Positions 40,101 through 45,528 of a stretch of 45,528 bases of DNA are shown here, one piece after another; positions within the stretch are counted from its first letter, which is position 1; every line of letters begins with the position of its first letter. A model generated the notes under the pieces. That model ran no database searches. It saw nothing but the letters and a program-made list of their open reading frames with translations, and was not told where the DNA came from. A program made the translations under genes and the position numbers. This DNA is from an uncultured Clostridia bacterium (GTDB lineage: Bacteria > Bacillota > Clostridia > Christensenellales > UBA1242). The stretch covers positions 1 to 45,528 of the forward strand of contig CALVTR010000011.1 in assembly GCA_944362965.1 (NCBI GenBank). The letters are read 5' to 3'.

Positions 40101-40253
40101 TCATTCCGTGATGGCGTGATGAAAACAACAGGTACAGATATCGATAAGATTATGCCACCGATGTCAAGATTTGGTGGCGGAAGAGAAAAGAAAAAACTGA
40201 GTGTAATTGAAAGACTAAAACAATTCTTTGAAAGATTTTTTGGAATTGGTTAA
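37149..40253 (+). CDS. hsdR: Type I restriction subunit HsdR
   Basis: 1034 residues, full length. Residues ~130-190 carry the PD-(D/E)xK nuclease (R-Y-D-V-T-V-L-V-N, then H-I-E-L-K-R near 163), followed by two RecA-like SF2 helicase domains: Walker A H-T-T-G-S-G-K-T (~321-328), D-E-C-H-R (~423), F-T-G-T-P (~450) and F-L-T-G-F-D (~700) with Q-A-F-S-R-T-N-R. The C-terminal helical domain that docks to HsdM is present (up to ~1034). AGGAGG precedes ATG. The motor and nuclease look intact, yet the methylase partner is deleted, so it can hardly assemble a normal R2M2S enzyme. Confidence 0.95.
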   Translation: MSFYNIVAKSSESTVVTEYKSEKVRSDAYQGEEELEQEFIKLLKEQSYEYLPIKSEKDLILNLRAKLEELNNLNFTDKEWERFFTENLANSNEGIVEKTSKIQEQSRISFKMDDGLTKNIKLIDKDNIHENKLQVINQYVNNEGLHDNRYDVTVLVNGLPLVHIELKRRGVAIREAFNQIDRYQRESFWASTGLFEYVQIFVISNGTNTKYYSNSTRYNHIKDSNSQSSRKEKTSNSFEFTSFWADGNNKIIPDLIDFTKTFFSKHTLLNILTRYCVFTSEKMLLVMRPYQIVATERIINRIEISNNYKTYGTVRAGGYIWHTTGSGKTLTSFKTAQLATKLPYIDKVLFVVDRKDLDYQTMKEYDRFEKGAANSNTSTAVLKKQLENPNARIIITTIQKLDAFIKKYKEHEVFNKHVVIIFDECHRSQFGDMHVAIVRSFKKYHLFGFTGTPIFAVNAINGNKYIDLKTTEQAFGDKLHTYTIVDAINDKNVLPFRVDYIKTMDKEPDIDDKQVADIDRERAFLAPQRIKLVTDYILTHFNQKTYRNEKSYFYNSLINISEVASSKDKNKVDEVKQKLRLSGFNSIFCVSSVEAAKLYYTEFKRQMAEYPSKKLKIATIYSYGANEEVDDSLLNEENSEDTSNLDKSSRDFLEDAIKDYNKMFKTNYDTSSDKFQNYYKDVSLRMKNKEIDLLIVVNMFLTGFDATTLNTLWVDKNLKQHGLIQAFSRTNRILNSIKTFGNIVCFRNLQKRTDDAVALFGDKEAGGICLLKGYKDYYNGYKDDKGNYRPGYVDLIQELETKYPLSEPQIYGEKAQKDFIGLFGSILRMRNLLSSFDEFVGNEILSEGQMQDYLSRYNDLYLEWKKYREEHTKENINDDVIFEVELIKQVEINIDYILLLVKKYHDSHCEDKEVLISINRAIDSSLELRSKKALIETFIAGINDVDDVMLEWKNFVAKQKELELKTIIAEMQLKEKETRKFMEYSFRDGVMKTTGTDIDKIMPPMSRFGGGREKKKLSVIERLKQFFERFFGIG

Positions 40254-40492
40254 TATTTAATTTCTTTCATAAAGTCAATAACAAACTCAATAATTTCGTC
40301 AATTTCAAAAGAGTAAAGTTCACCTATTGCTAAGTCAAGGTTAAAGTATTCACGTCATTTGTCTTTTGAAAAGTCTTCGGTGGATTTGTTTTCAAGTTCT
40401 ATAATTTTTGTCAGTTGAAGTTCATATTCGGCTGACATTTTTTGTTCATAATATTTTTCTTTAATGAATTCTATAAGAGTTTCATTTTTCAT
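40250..40492 (-). pseudogene. Small gene broken by an in-frame TGA
   Basis: ATG 40492 with a perfect GGAGGACCT site opens a frame of 80 codons ending at 40250, interrupted by one TGA at 40355-40357 (codon 46). Before it: K-S-T-E-D-F-S-K-D-K; after it: R-E-Y-F-N-L-D-L-A-I-G-E-L-Y-S-F-E-I-D-E. The simplest explanation is a TGG (Trp) to TGA change. It is a small acidic helical protein of a type common on mobile elements. It converges on hsdR, and the stop codons overlap. Confidence 0.7.
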
Positions 40493-40914
40493 AGGTCCTC
40501 CAAATGTTGTGTGTTAACTCTTATAAAAACATTTTGCAAATCATTTAACAAAGTTTTTAAGCTAACAAAAAAAACATTGCATCTCTTTTTGTTATAAAAG
40601 AAAGAAAAAGGAAATTGGTCACACTACAAGGTGTGGACTTTTTTTGTGCAACAAAATGTGGGGTAGCAAGGGGGACGACAATGAACTTGCGATAAATAAC
40701 GACGAAAAAGAAACAAGCAAAAATATTTCAGGTAGCAAAAATGGAAGTCTTAAAAACTTAAACTCCCATTTGCACGAAAATGATAAAATTTTAAAAGAAA
40801 AAGAGACTGAATTAGACCTTTTCGTCCATCAGTATTCTTGTGGAGGACAATCCGATATCTAATCCTAATACAAAAATATATGTTGAGGCTGGGTCGATAA
40901 AATACTGTACAACT
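40493..40914 (+). other. Intergenic remnant region with a terminator and gene debris
   Basis: A CACAC/GTGTG hairpin (40620-40635) followed by seven T's is a terminator. An ORF from 40644 to 40862 (72 codons, K/E/N/S-rich) has no ribosome-binding site and no recognised family. In a neighbouring frame the 3' end reads N-P-N-T-K-I-Y-V, and the same tail recurs near 43447-43500 (N-P-N-T-K-I-F-V). These look like leftover ends of two related genes. Confidence 0.4.
40861..40885 (+). repeat. Left copy of an imperfect direct repeat
   Basis: AATCCTAATACAAAAATA..GTTG matches 43469-43493 at about 21 of 25 positions; the two copies flank the ADA-like gene and the broken GNAT, NUDIX and recombinase genes. 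Confidence 0.5.
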
Positions 40915-41838
40915 TTATAATGTAAGCGAAAACTTCCTAATATTATCTAATTGTTCTGCTGTTAATACTTTAGATTTATATAATTTTAAATATTCATCAT
41001 TAATATCACTATTAAAAAACAATATATCATCTGTTCCTAATGTCACATTTAGACCAAAATCGACCATTTGTTTAATGGGGTGATCTTTGATTGATGGCGA
41101 ATAATTTAATATTAAGTTGCTTGTAGGGCAAATATTAAAAATTATGTTTTTATCTTTAGCAAGTAGCATAGTGTTTTTGTCTTCTATAATTCTTATTCCA
41201 TGCTGTATTTGCTTAGGATTAAAATCTAGTATGCATTGTCGAACATAGTCAGCACCAAGTTGCTCTCCTGCATGAACTTTAGTAACCATATTTATTGAAT
41301 TTGCAACTCTATAAATATTTACAAATTTCTTATTTGAAACAATGTTCTCGGTTGATGTTAAATCTATTCCGTAAAAATATCTAGAATTAATTAAATCTAT
41401 GATGATGTTTTCATATTCATCTTTATAACTATCTCGACTAATATCAATTATCCAACGAATTTTTAATCCATCGTATTTAAAAGTATTTAAGAATCCTATA
41501 AAATTTTTTATGTTGTAATCAAATACTTGTATGCAAATTTTATAATCTATATCAGTATCAACAATTTTTACTCCAGTAGATAAACACTTTTCAAATGTGC
41601 CATTTAAAAGAGTCGTTAAACCATCTATATTATTTTGCAAAGGTTTTATATACTTTCTAGCGAAATTTATTAAGGAAGATATATCTGTCACTGCCTCTGA
41701 TTTTGGTATATCAATATTATTATCACTTAAATAATCTCTATCGCAAGAAAATACGGCATGATTGTGCAAATCTGCTTTTGGGAATTTTATCAAATTGTCT
41801 TTTCTCATACTAATTAGCGCTTCAATAAAATCTTTCAT
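40915..41838 (-). CDS. Adenosine deaminase-like metal-dependent hydrolase
   Basis: 307 residues, shorter than typical ADA (~340). The metal and catalytic motifs are all present in order: H-x-H in K-A-D-L-H-N-H (H25, H27), K-V-H-A-G-E (~190, metal His and catalytic Glu), Q-H-G-I-R-I (~213, catalytic His), C-P-T-S-N and L-G-T-D-D (~275, metal Asp). Family members deaminate adenosine, adenine or related nucleosides; substrate unknown. No AAA partner as in RADAR is adjacent. Lying among gene debris in the defence island, it may be a cargo gene. No upstream neighbour on the same strand, so its promoter should lie at 41840-41880. Confidence 0.85.
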   Translation of the reverse strand: MKDFIEALISMRKDNLIKFPKADLHNHAVFSCDRDYLSDNNIDIPKSEAVTDISSLINFARKYIKPLQNNIDGLTTLLNGTFEKCLSTGVKIVDTDIDYKICIQVFDYNIKNFIGFLNTFKYDGLKIRWIIDISRDSYKDEYENIIIDLINSRYFYGIDLTSTENIVSNKKFVNIYRVANSINMVTKVHAGEQLGADYVRQCILDFNPKQIQHGIRIIEDKNTMLLAKDKNIIFNICPTSNLILNYSPSIKDHPIKQMVDFGLNVTLGTDDILFFNSDINDEYLKLYKSKVLTAEQLDNIRKFSLTL

Positions 41839-41880
41839 AACGTAATTATAACATAATAAAGTGAAATATTATAGTAAAAA

Positions 41881-41903
41881 GAAGAAGTTTTTTCAACTTC
41901 TTC
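41881..41903. terminator. Hairpin terminator between gene fragments
   Basis: GAAGAAG (41881-41887) and CTTCTTC (41897-41903) pair around a T/C/A loop; A-run to the left. On the minus strand it would end the gene fragment at 41916. Confidence 0.55.
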
Positions 41904-41915
41904 ATGGTTGTTTTA

Positions 41916-42098
41916 TTAATTGTTTTGTAAATAAGTATAAACTACATATGCGGATATAGTGGACAGGAGCCCGTTTTCTTTGACAAAAGGTATTAAATCG
42001 TGAGCAAGAAGAAAGGATGTTCTTTCAAGTAGCTTTGAATTTAAGTTTGCTTTGTCAAGTTTTAATGAGATATCTATAAATAGCAGTATTTTATTCTA
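41916..42098 (-). pseudogene. C-terminal gene fragment of unknown family
   Basis: About 60 codons in one frame ending at TAA 41916 read K-I-L-L-F-I-D-I-S-L-K-L-D ... F-L-L-A-H-D-L-I-P-F-V-K-E-N-G ... Y-T-Y-L-Q-N-N. A TAG lies directly upstream in frame and no start is near, so this is a remnant. The helical text could come from a regulator or helicase-like tail; not recognised. The 42099-42443 stretch beyond it shows no convincing coding text on either strand; short plus-strand ORFs there lack ribosome-binding sites. Confidence 0.45.
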
Positions 42099-42443
42099 TA
42101 TCTTCATAATCACCAGAACTATTTGGTTTGATGAATTTTCTAATGTCGAAATTAGATTTATTTTTAAATGCAAGATCAATTCACTATCAAACGCGAACTT
42201 TTCAGTCCATTTTCAGTATAACATATTTCACAATAATTTGCTATATTCTCCACAATATAACAAGTGGGTGCTCCATTTGGTCATCAAAGGGGAATGACTC
42301 AAAATCGAAACATCTTCAATTCTCGGGTGAATCCTCTAAATGCCGTTATTTATGGGCATTTTAAAGACCAAAAACACGATTTTGAGTCTATTCCTTATCC
42401 TGCCTACTGTAAATTTAATCAAATTTTCACAATTTTTTGCTTG

Positions 42444-42932
42444 TTAACGATTTAATTTTGATAAAATTTCGTTAGGTTCTCCTTCAATTAAAAATAAGTT
42501 TTCTGTTTTGCAAAAACCTATTTTTTGATACCAATCGAAAGGTATCCATTTCGCATCTTTATCTAAATACGCTTCACCACTTACAGATGTTATGTTATAT
42601 TTCTCTATTGCAGTTTCAATAAGTTTTATCATAAGAGCGTTTGCTATACCTTGTCGTCTATAATTTTTGTCAACAGAAATTTCTTCAACCATGAGCATAT
42701 TTCCTTGCGACCAAGGCTTTATGAAAGAATAAGTAAAACCAATAATTTTATTATTTGTATCCTTAACAACAAAAAATAAATCTTTGTTTTGATTAAAGAA
42801 AAATTTACAAGTATTCAGAGATGTAGTCTCTGTCTAACCTTCATTTAATACATTATTATTGTAAATATCCATTAAAATTTTTGCACATTCTTTAAGTTCT
42901 TTCTTTTTAACCAAAGATATTTTGTATTCCAT
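42444..42932 (-). pseudogene. GNAT acetyltransferase broken by a nonsense codon
   Basis: The frame from ATG 42932 (GGAG upstream) to 42444 would encode 162 residues, a normal single-domain GNAT. One TAG at 42834-42836 (codon 33), where V-L-N-E-G-[stop]-T-E-T-T suggests a lost Trp, interrupts it. The acetyl-CoA pocket is clear: V-E-E-I-S-V-D-K-N-Y-R-R-Q-G-I-A-N-A-L, then the late A-K-W-I-P-F-D-W-Y-Q-K-I-G-F. A shortened protein starting at ATG 42698 keeps only the second half. Substrate unknown. Confidence 0.85.
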
Positions 42933-42959
42933 ATTTTACTCCATAATTTTAATTTTTTA

Positions 42960-43150
42960 ATATCTGTAATAATCCCTAATTTCTTCTTTAAGTTCTCGTA
43001 TAAGTGATTCTAAAAATTTATTATAATTACTCCAGAAGATTTATGCCAAAATCCATATTTATGGAAAGATTTTCTTGATTTAATATGTTTAATTCCAATC
43101 CATTTTCATCAACAATATAGATATATTCTTCCAACAACTCTAATCCTTAT
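42960..43150 (-). pseudogene. Shredded NUDIX hydrolase
   Basis: Pieces in three frames line up as one NUDIX protein: Y-I-Y-I-V-D-E-N-G, then K-S-R-K-S-F-H-K-Y-G-F-W-H-K-S-S-G-V-I (the conserved 'G-x-W-H' strand), then F-L-E-S-L-I-R-E-L-K-E-E-I (part of the NUDIX box R-E-x-x-E-E). At least two frameshifts and a deletion of ~90 bp in the box are needed, so the gene is dead. Confidence 0.6.
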
Positions 43151-43265
43151 ATAAAATATATCATATTTAAAATAAAAATACTAACAAAATTTCTAAACTT
43201 TTATTAAATTTGTTTGTTTATGCTGACTTTTTATAACGTAATAACTGGTAAAAAGGTGGTGGAAT

Positions 43266-43356
43266 ATGAAGGAAGCAGTTATTTATGCGAGATAGTGATA
43301 GTCAAACAGAGCAAAGTATTGAAAGGCAAATGAGAGTTTGTAAGGAATTACTTTAA
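43266..43356 (+). pseudogene. N-terminal scrap of a serine site-specific recombinase
   Basis: ATG 43266 (GGTGG upstream) reads M-K-E-A-V-I-Y-A-R, then after a small deletion the next frame continues S-D-S-Q-T-E-Q-S-I-E-R-Q-M-R-V-C-K-E, the classic resolvase start 'A-x-Y-A-R-x-S-x-x-x-Q..S-I-x-x-Q'. The catalytic Ser lies at the damaged point. Everything after codon ~30 is gone. It testifies to a past integrative element here. Confidence 0.75.
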
Positions 43357-43468
43357 AAGCTGTATATGATTATCCTTTCGTATATTAAACTAATAATTTA
43401 AACAAATAAAAAAGTCCGAAACCATAAAGGGTTTGGATTGTTTACATTTGGCGGGAAAAGCGACAACC

Positions 43469-43494
43469 AATCCTAACACCAAAATCTTTGTTGG
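43469..43494 (+). repeat. Right copy of the imperfect direct repeat
   Basis: AATCCTAACACCAAAATC..GTTGG corresponds to 40861-40885; upstream lies GGCGGGAAAAGCGACAA, similar to GGAGGACAATCCGAT upstream of the left copy, extending the resemblance to ~45 bp. A CCGAAACC/GGGTTTGG hairpin precedes it (43413-43435). Confidence 0.5.
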
Positions 43495-43510
43495 TATTAA
43501 ATGGATAAAG

Positions 43511-45430
43511 TTAATTATTTACAACTAAATCACTCAAGGCTTTCATTTGTTCAAACCACATTTTTATTTCATCATAAACTCCAAATATAACCAAATCTTC
43601 CTTGGTTATATTTTTAATTGCAGTTTTATTTAAAAAGTTTTTAAGTGCGATTTCTGGTTTATTATCACATTTGATACCTATAAATGGTTGACAAGTAGCA
43701 TTTTGATTTAAAATGTGGTTAATTAAATCAAAGTTTTCATCATTATAACGTTGAGCACAATCATCAATATCTATTCCAAGTGCAATATTTATTAGAGGAA
43801 TCGGAATATAGTATTCAATTTCTTTTCTATTGGTTGTAAACCCTTTCCATTTTGGATTAGTATTTACTTTATCTTCAATAAAAGTTTTATATTCATCTCT
43901 ATCTCCATCGTATAAATGAAATTGTTTTACCGGTAAGTCTTTATAAAAATCCTTTTCTATACTTTTTAGCAAGTTGGAACCTCTAAGCGAAATTATATCC
44001 ACATTACTATCAAATATATTGAAAATATTTTTTAATTCTTCAATTTTTCCAATATTTTTTAAAAATTGAACATCGGAATCTCCTTCTACAAATATAACAA
44101 ATCCGTAATTAGGGTTAGGGAGTAATCCCATTTCATTTTTAATTCTATCGTATTCCGTTTCTCCAGATAATTCAATAATTTCACCATTCTCATTTTCGCT
44201 TAAATAAATTACTTCTTCTTGAGTAGAAAATGCCAAATAGTTTGGGGTATGCGTAGTTAATAAGATTTTGTATTTAGTTAATTCATTTAAATTTGTAGGA
44301 ATTTCATTACCTAATTGGAAATTATGCTTATTTGCCATTGAGTATAACTCGTTTATAAATTTTACTTGAAGATTTGGATGAAGAGCTGTTTCTGGTTCTT
44401 CTATAGCATAAATAATATTTTTTTTGTTTTTTATAAAACTCTTTTTATTTGCATCTACCATTAGGTAACTTAAAAGAAGTAACCTTCTTATCCCACTCCC
44501 TTTTTTGTTAATAGGAATATCATTAGAGTCGTTTATATCATTACTAAATGCTTTTGACCAATTTGTTGTCAAGTTTGCTTTAAGAGAATTTCCTAATCTA
44601 TTGCTAAAGCGTTTCATTTGCTCAATAGTTGCAACGTTAACTTCATTAATATGATTGGTAACAAGCTCTTGAATTTCATTTAGTTTCTGTTTTACTTCAT
44701 CGCTCTGTAAAACATCTTTTACTGCCAAAGAAAGTGGGTTTTGTATTTCACTGTCCGCTGTATTATTTTCCCTGTCTGCTTTAAACAAATAAAAATCTGG
44801 GAGTTGTTTCTCTAAGTTTGTATAAAAATCTTTATCGTTTAATATGGATTTAGTGTCTATTTCTTTTGTTTCAAGAGTATATTCTGGGTTGACTGATAAG
44901 TAATGCTGATACAATGCTTGTCTCATAAGGGAATTAACTCTTTTATCTACATCGCTATCTGGGATCAGCCTTTCAACGAGAGTTTTTAACTCGGTTTGTT
45001 TTTTTGTTAATATTGAGCTGTCAATACAATTAGGAATACAGCTGACAATATAAATAGATTGTTTAATTGTGGAACCACTAAAATCATATTTTTTTGTTAT
45101 TTCTAATAATCCTAATTCATTTAACAGGAACTCATCTTTGGGATTTGTTAAAAATGATGAGTCTATCACGACTTGTTCATCCTCTTTTAATTTAAACAAA
45201 CATGTTATATTTGCGGTTGTTTCTCCTTCAAGTTTTGATTTATGATTTAAGTCATCAAAACTAATCTTGTTAACTGCAGATTTATCATTAAAAAAAATAT
45301 CCAAAGCTTCTAAAATAGTGCTTTTACCTATATCGTTATTACCAACAATCATATGAAGGTTTTGTGATAAATCAAACTCAATATCTCTATATCCACGGAA
45401 ATTTTTTAATTTTAATCCAACAAGTTCCAT
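43511..45430 (-). CDS. OLD-family ATPase/TOPRIM nuclease
   Basis: 639 residues. The N-terminal SMC/RecF-like ATPase has L-K-N-F-R-G-Y-R-D-I, Walker A G-N-N-D-I-G-K-S-T (~29-37), Walker B/D-loop A-I-E-E-P-E-T-A-L-H-P-N (~345) and T-T-H-T-P (~400). The C-terminal TOPRIM domain shows F-V-E-G-D-S-D (~447) and L-Y-D-G-D-R-D. This is the OLD/GajA-like architecture used in phage defence. The gajB-like UvrD helicase or another partner would follow downstream (below 43511), but only debris is there, so it is a single-gene (class 1-like) OLD or an orphan. AAGGAGA precedes ATG 45430. Confidence 0.92.
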   Translation of the reverse strand: MELVGLKLKNFRGYRDIEFDLSQNLHMIVGNNDIGKSTILEALDIFFNDKSAVNKISFDDLNHKSKLEGETTANITCLFKLKEDEQVVIDSSFLTNPKDEFLLNELGLLEITKKYDFSGSTIKQSIYIVSCIPNCIDSSILTKKQTELKTLVERLIPDSDVDKRVNSLMRQALYQHYLSVNPEYTLETKEIDTKSILNDKDFYTNLEKQLPDFYLFKADRENNTADSEIQNPLSLAVKDVLQSDEVKQKLNEIQELVTNHINEVNVATIEQMKRFSNRLGNSLKANLTTNWSKAFSNDINDSNDIPINKKGSGIRRLLLLSYLMVDANKKSFIKNKKNIIYAIEEPETALHPNLQVKFINELYSMANKHNFQLGNEIPTNLNELTKYKILLTTHTPNYLAFSTQEEVIYLSENENGEIIELSGETEYDRIKNEMGLLPNPNYGFVIFVEGDSDVQFLKNIGKIEELKNIFNIFDSNVDIISLRGSNLLKSIEKDFYKDLPVKQFHLYDGDRDEYKTFIEDKVNTNPKWKGFTTNRKEIEYYIPIPLINIALGIDIDDCAQRYNDENFDLINHILNQNATCQPFIGIKCDNKPEIALKNFLNKTAIKNITKEDLVIFGVYDEIKMWFEQMKALSDLVVNN

Positions 45431-45449
45431 ATATTCTCCTTATATAGTT

Positions 45450-45478
45450 ATTATAACATACAATATTAAATATTGTAT
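45450..45478 (-). promoter_or_regulatory. Promoter of the OLD gene overlapped by a perfect palindrome
   Basis: TATAAT (minus strand, 45450-45455) is followed upstream by a 21-bp perfect inverted repeat with 10-bp arms ATACAATATT/AATATTGTAT (45458-45478) occupying the -35 region. This placement suits a repressor site. Confidence 0.6.
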
Positions 45479-45490
45479 ATACCTTTAATA

Positions 45491-45525
45491 AAAAGAAGGA
45501 TATCTTTCAATCCTTCTCTTTTGTT
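45491..45525. terminator. Terminator at the right edge
   Basis: GAAGGAT (45495-45501) and ATCCTTC (45510-45516) pair, followed by a T-rich run on the plus strand and A/T-rich run on the other; it probably ends a gene lying beyond the window. Confidence 0.65.
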
Positions 45526-45528
45526 TTA

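Noticed and set aside
40355..40357. TGA read as tryptophan (genetic code 4) in the small gene
   Set aside because: Other intact genes here end in TGA (for example the SIMPL gene and the gene ending at 12140), and TGG is used for Trp, so a nonsense mutation is simpler.
40915..41838. RADAR defence system
   Set aside because: The deaminase is short and no AAA ATPase RdrA is adjacent.
42052..42455. Plus-strand ORFs of 60-80 codons
   Set aside because: Three overlapping frames without ribosome-binding sites or family resemblance; part is antisense to a minus-strand fragment.
43511..45430. Gabija (GajAB) system
   Set aside because: The gene has the GajA-like architecture, but no UvrD-like GajB follows; only gene debris lies downstream.

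Overview
The window looks like a chromosome segment of an AT-rich, uncultured Clostridia-type Firmicute, probably from the gut. Supporting this are a yabP-yabQ-divIC-like sporulation/division cluster, a T-box leader in front of a non-discriminating AspRS plus GatCAB operon, a BspA-type leucine-rich repeat fragment, and many XRE regulators with trans-membrane tails. The genetic code is standard: several genes stop at TGA. Taxonomy is inference.

Layout. 1-1.3 kb: the tail of a diversity-generating retroelement (DGR), with a variable-repeat-like C-terminus, two hairpins downstream of it and a truncated reverse transcriptase; no template repeat is visible. 1.3-4.7 kb: pyruvate formate-lyase, a cloverleaf-shaped inverted-repeat element, a tandem dispersed repeat and a decayed LRR gene. 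4.8-10 kb: T-box > aspS > gatC > gatA > gatB (minus strand), the tRNA-dependent route to Asn-tRNA and Gln-tRNA; a second cloverleaf element sits in its leader. 10-14.2 kb: RluA-type pseudouridine synthase, yabP/yabQ/divIC-like genes and membrane proteins. 14.2-16.1 kb: a GmrSD-type (DUF262-DUF1524) defence nuclease. 16.2-16.7 kb: a second locus of the dispersed repeat, abutting tRNA-Leu(CAG). 17-21.3 kb: membrane and SIMPL proteins. 21.3-24 kb: a Ro60-like TROVE gene followed by a small HTH gene and preceded by twin hairpin repeats and a ~585-nt structured RNA with its own promoter and terminator. 24.3-28.3 kb: XRE regulators, one fused through membrane helices to an extracellular Ig-like domain. 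28.5-33.7 kb: a three-gene MoxR-type AAA+/degenerate AAA/metallopeptidase-vWA operon, preceded by a pseudoknotted, terminator-ended RNA candidate. 34-45.5 kb: a visibly more AT-rich defence and decay island with a type I restriction locus whose methylase is deleted to its C-terminus, an adenosine-deaminase-like gene, broken GNAT, NUDIX and recombinase genes, and an OLD-family nuclease.

The strongest candidates for something undescribed are: (1) the large RNA next to the Ro60-like gene; (2) two cloverleaf elements of the same architecture but different sequence; (3) the DUF6273-like/MoxR/vWA operon with its pseudoknotted leader-side RNA; and (4) the half-size HsdS with four 12-bp TAEL repeats beside a HEPN-like gene. 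All calls come from reading the sequence. No database search, folding or alignment program was run.
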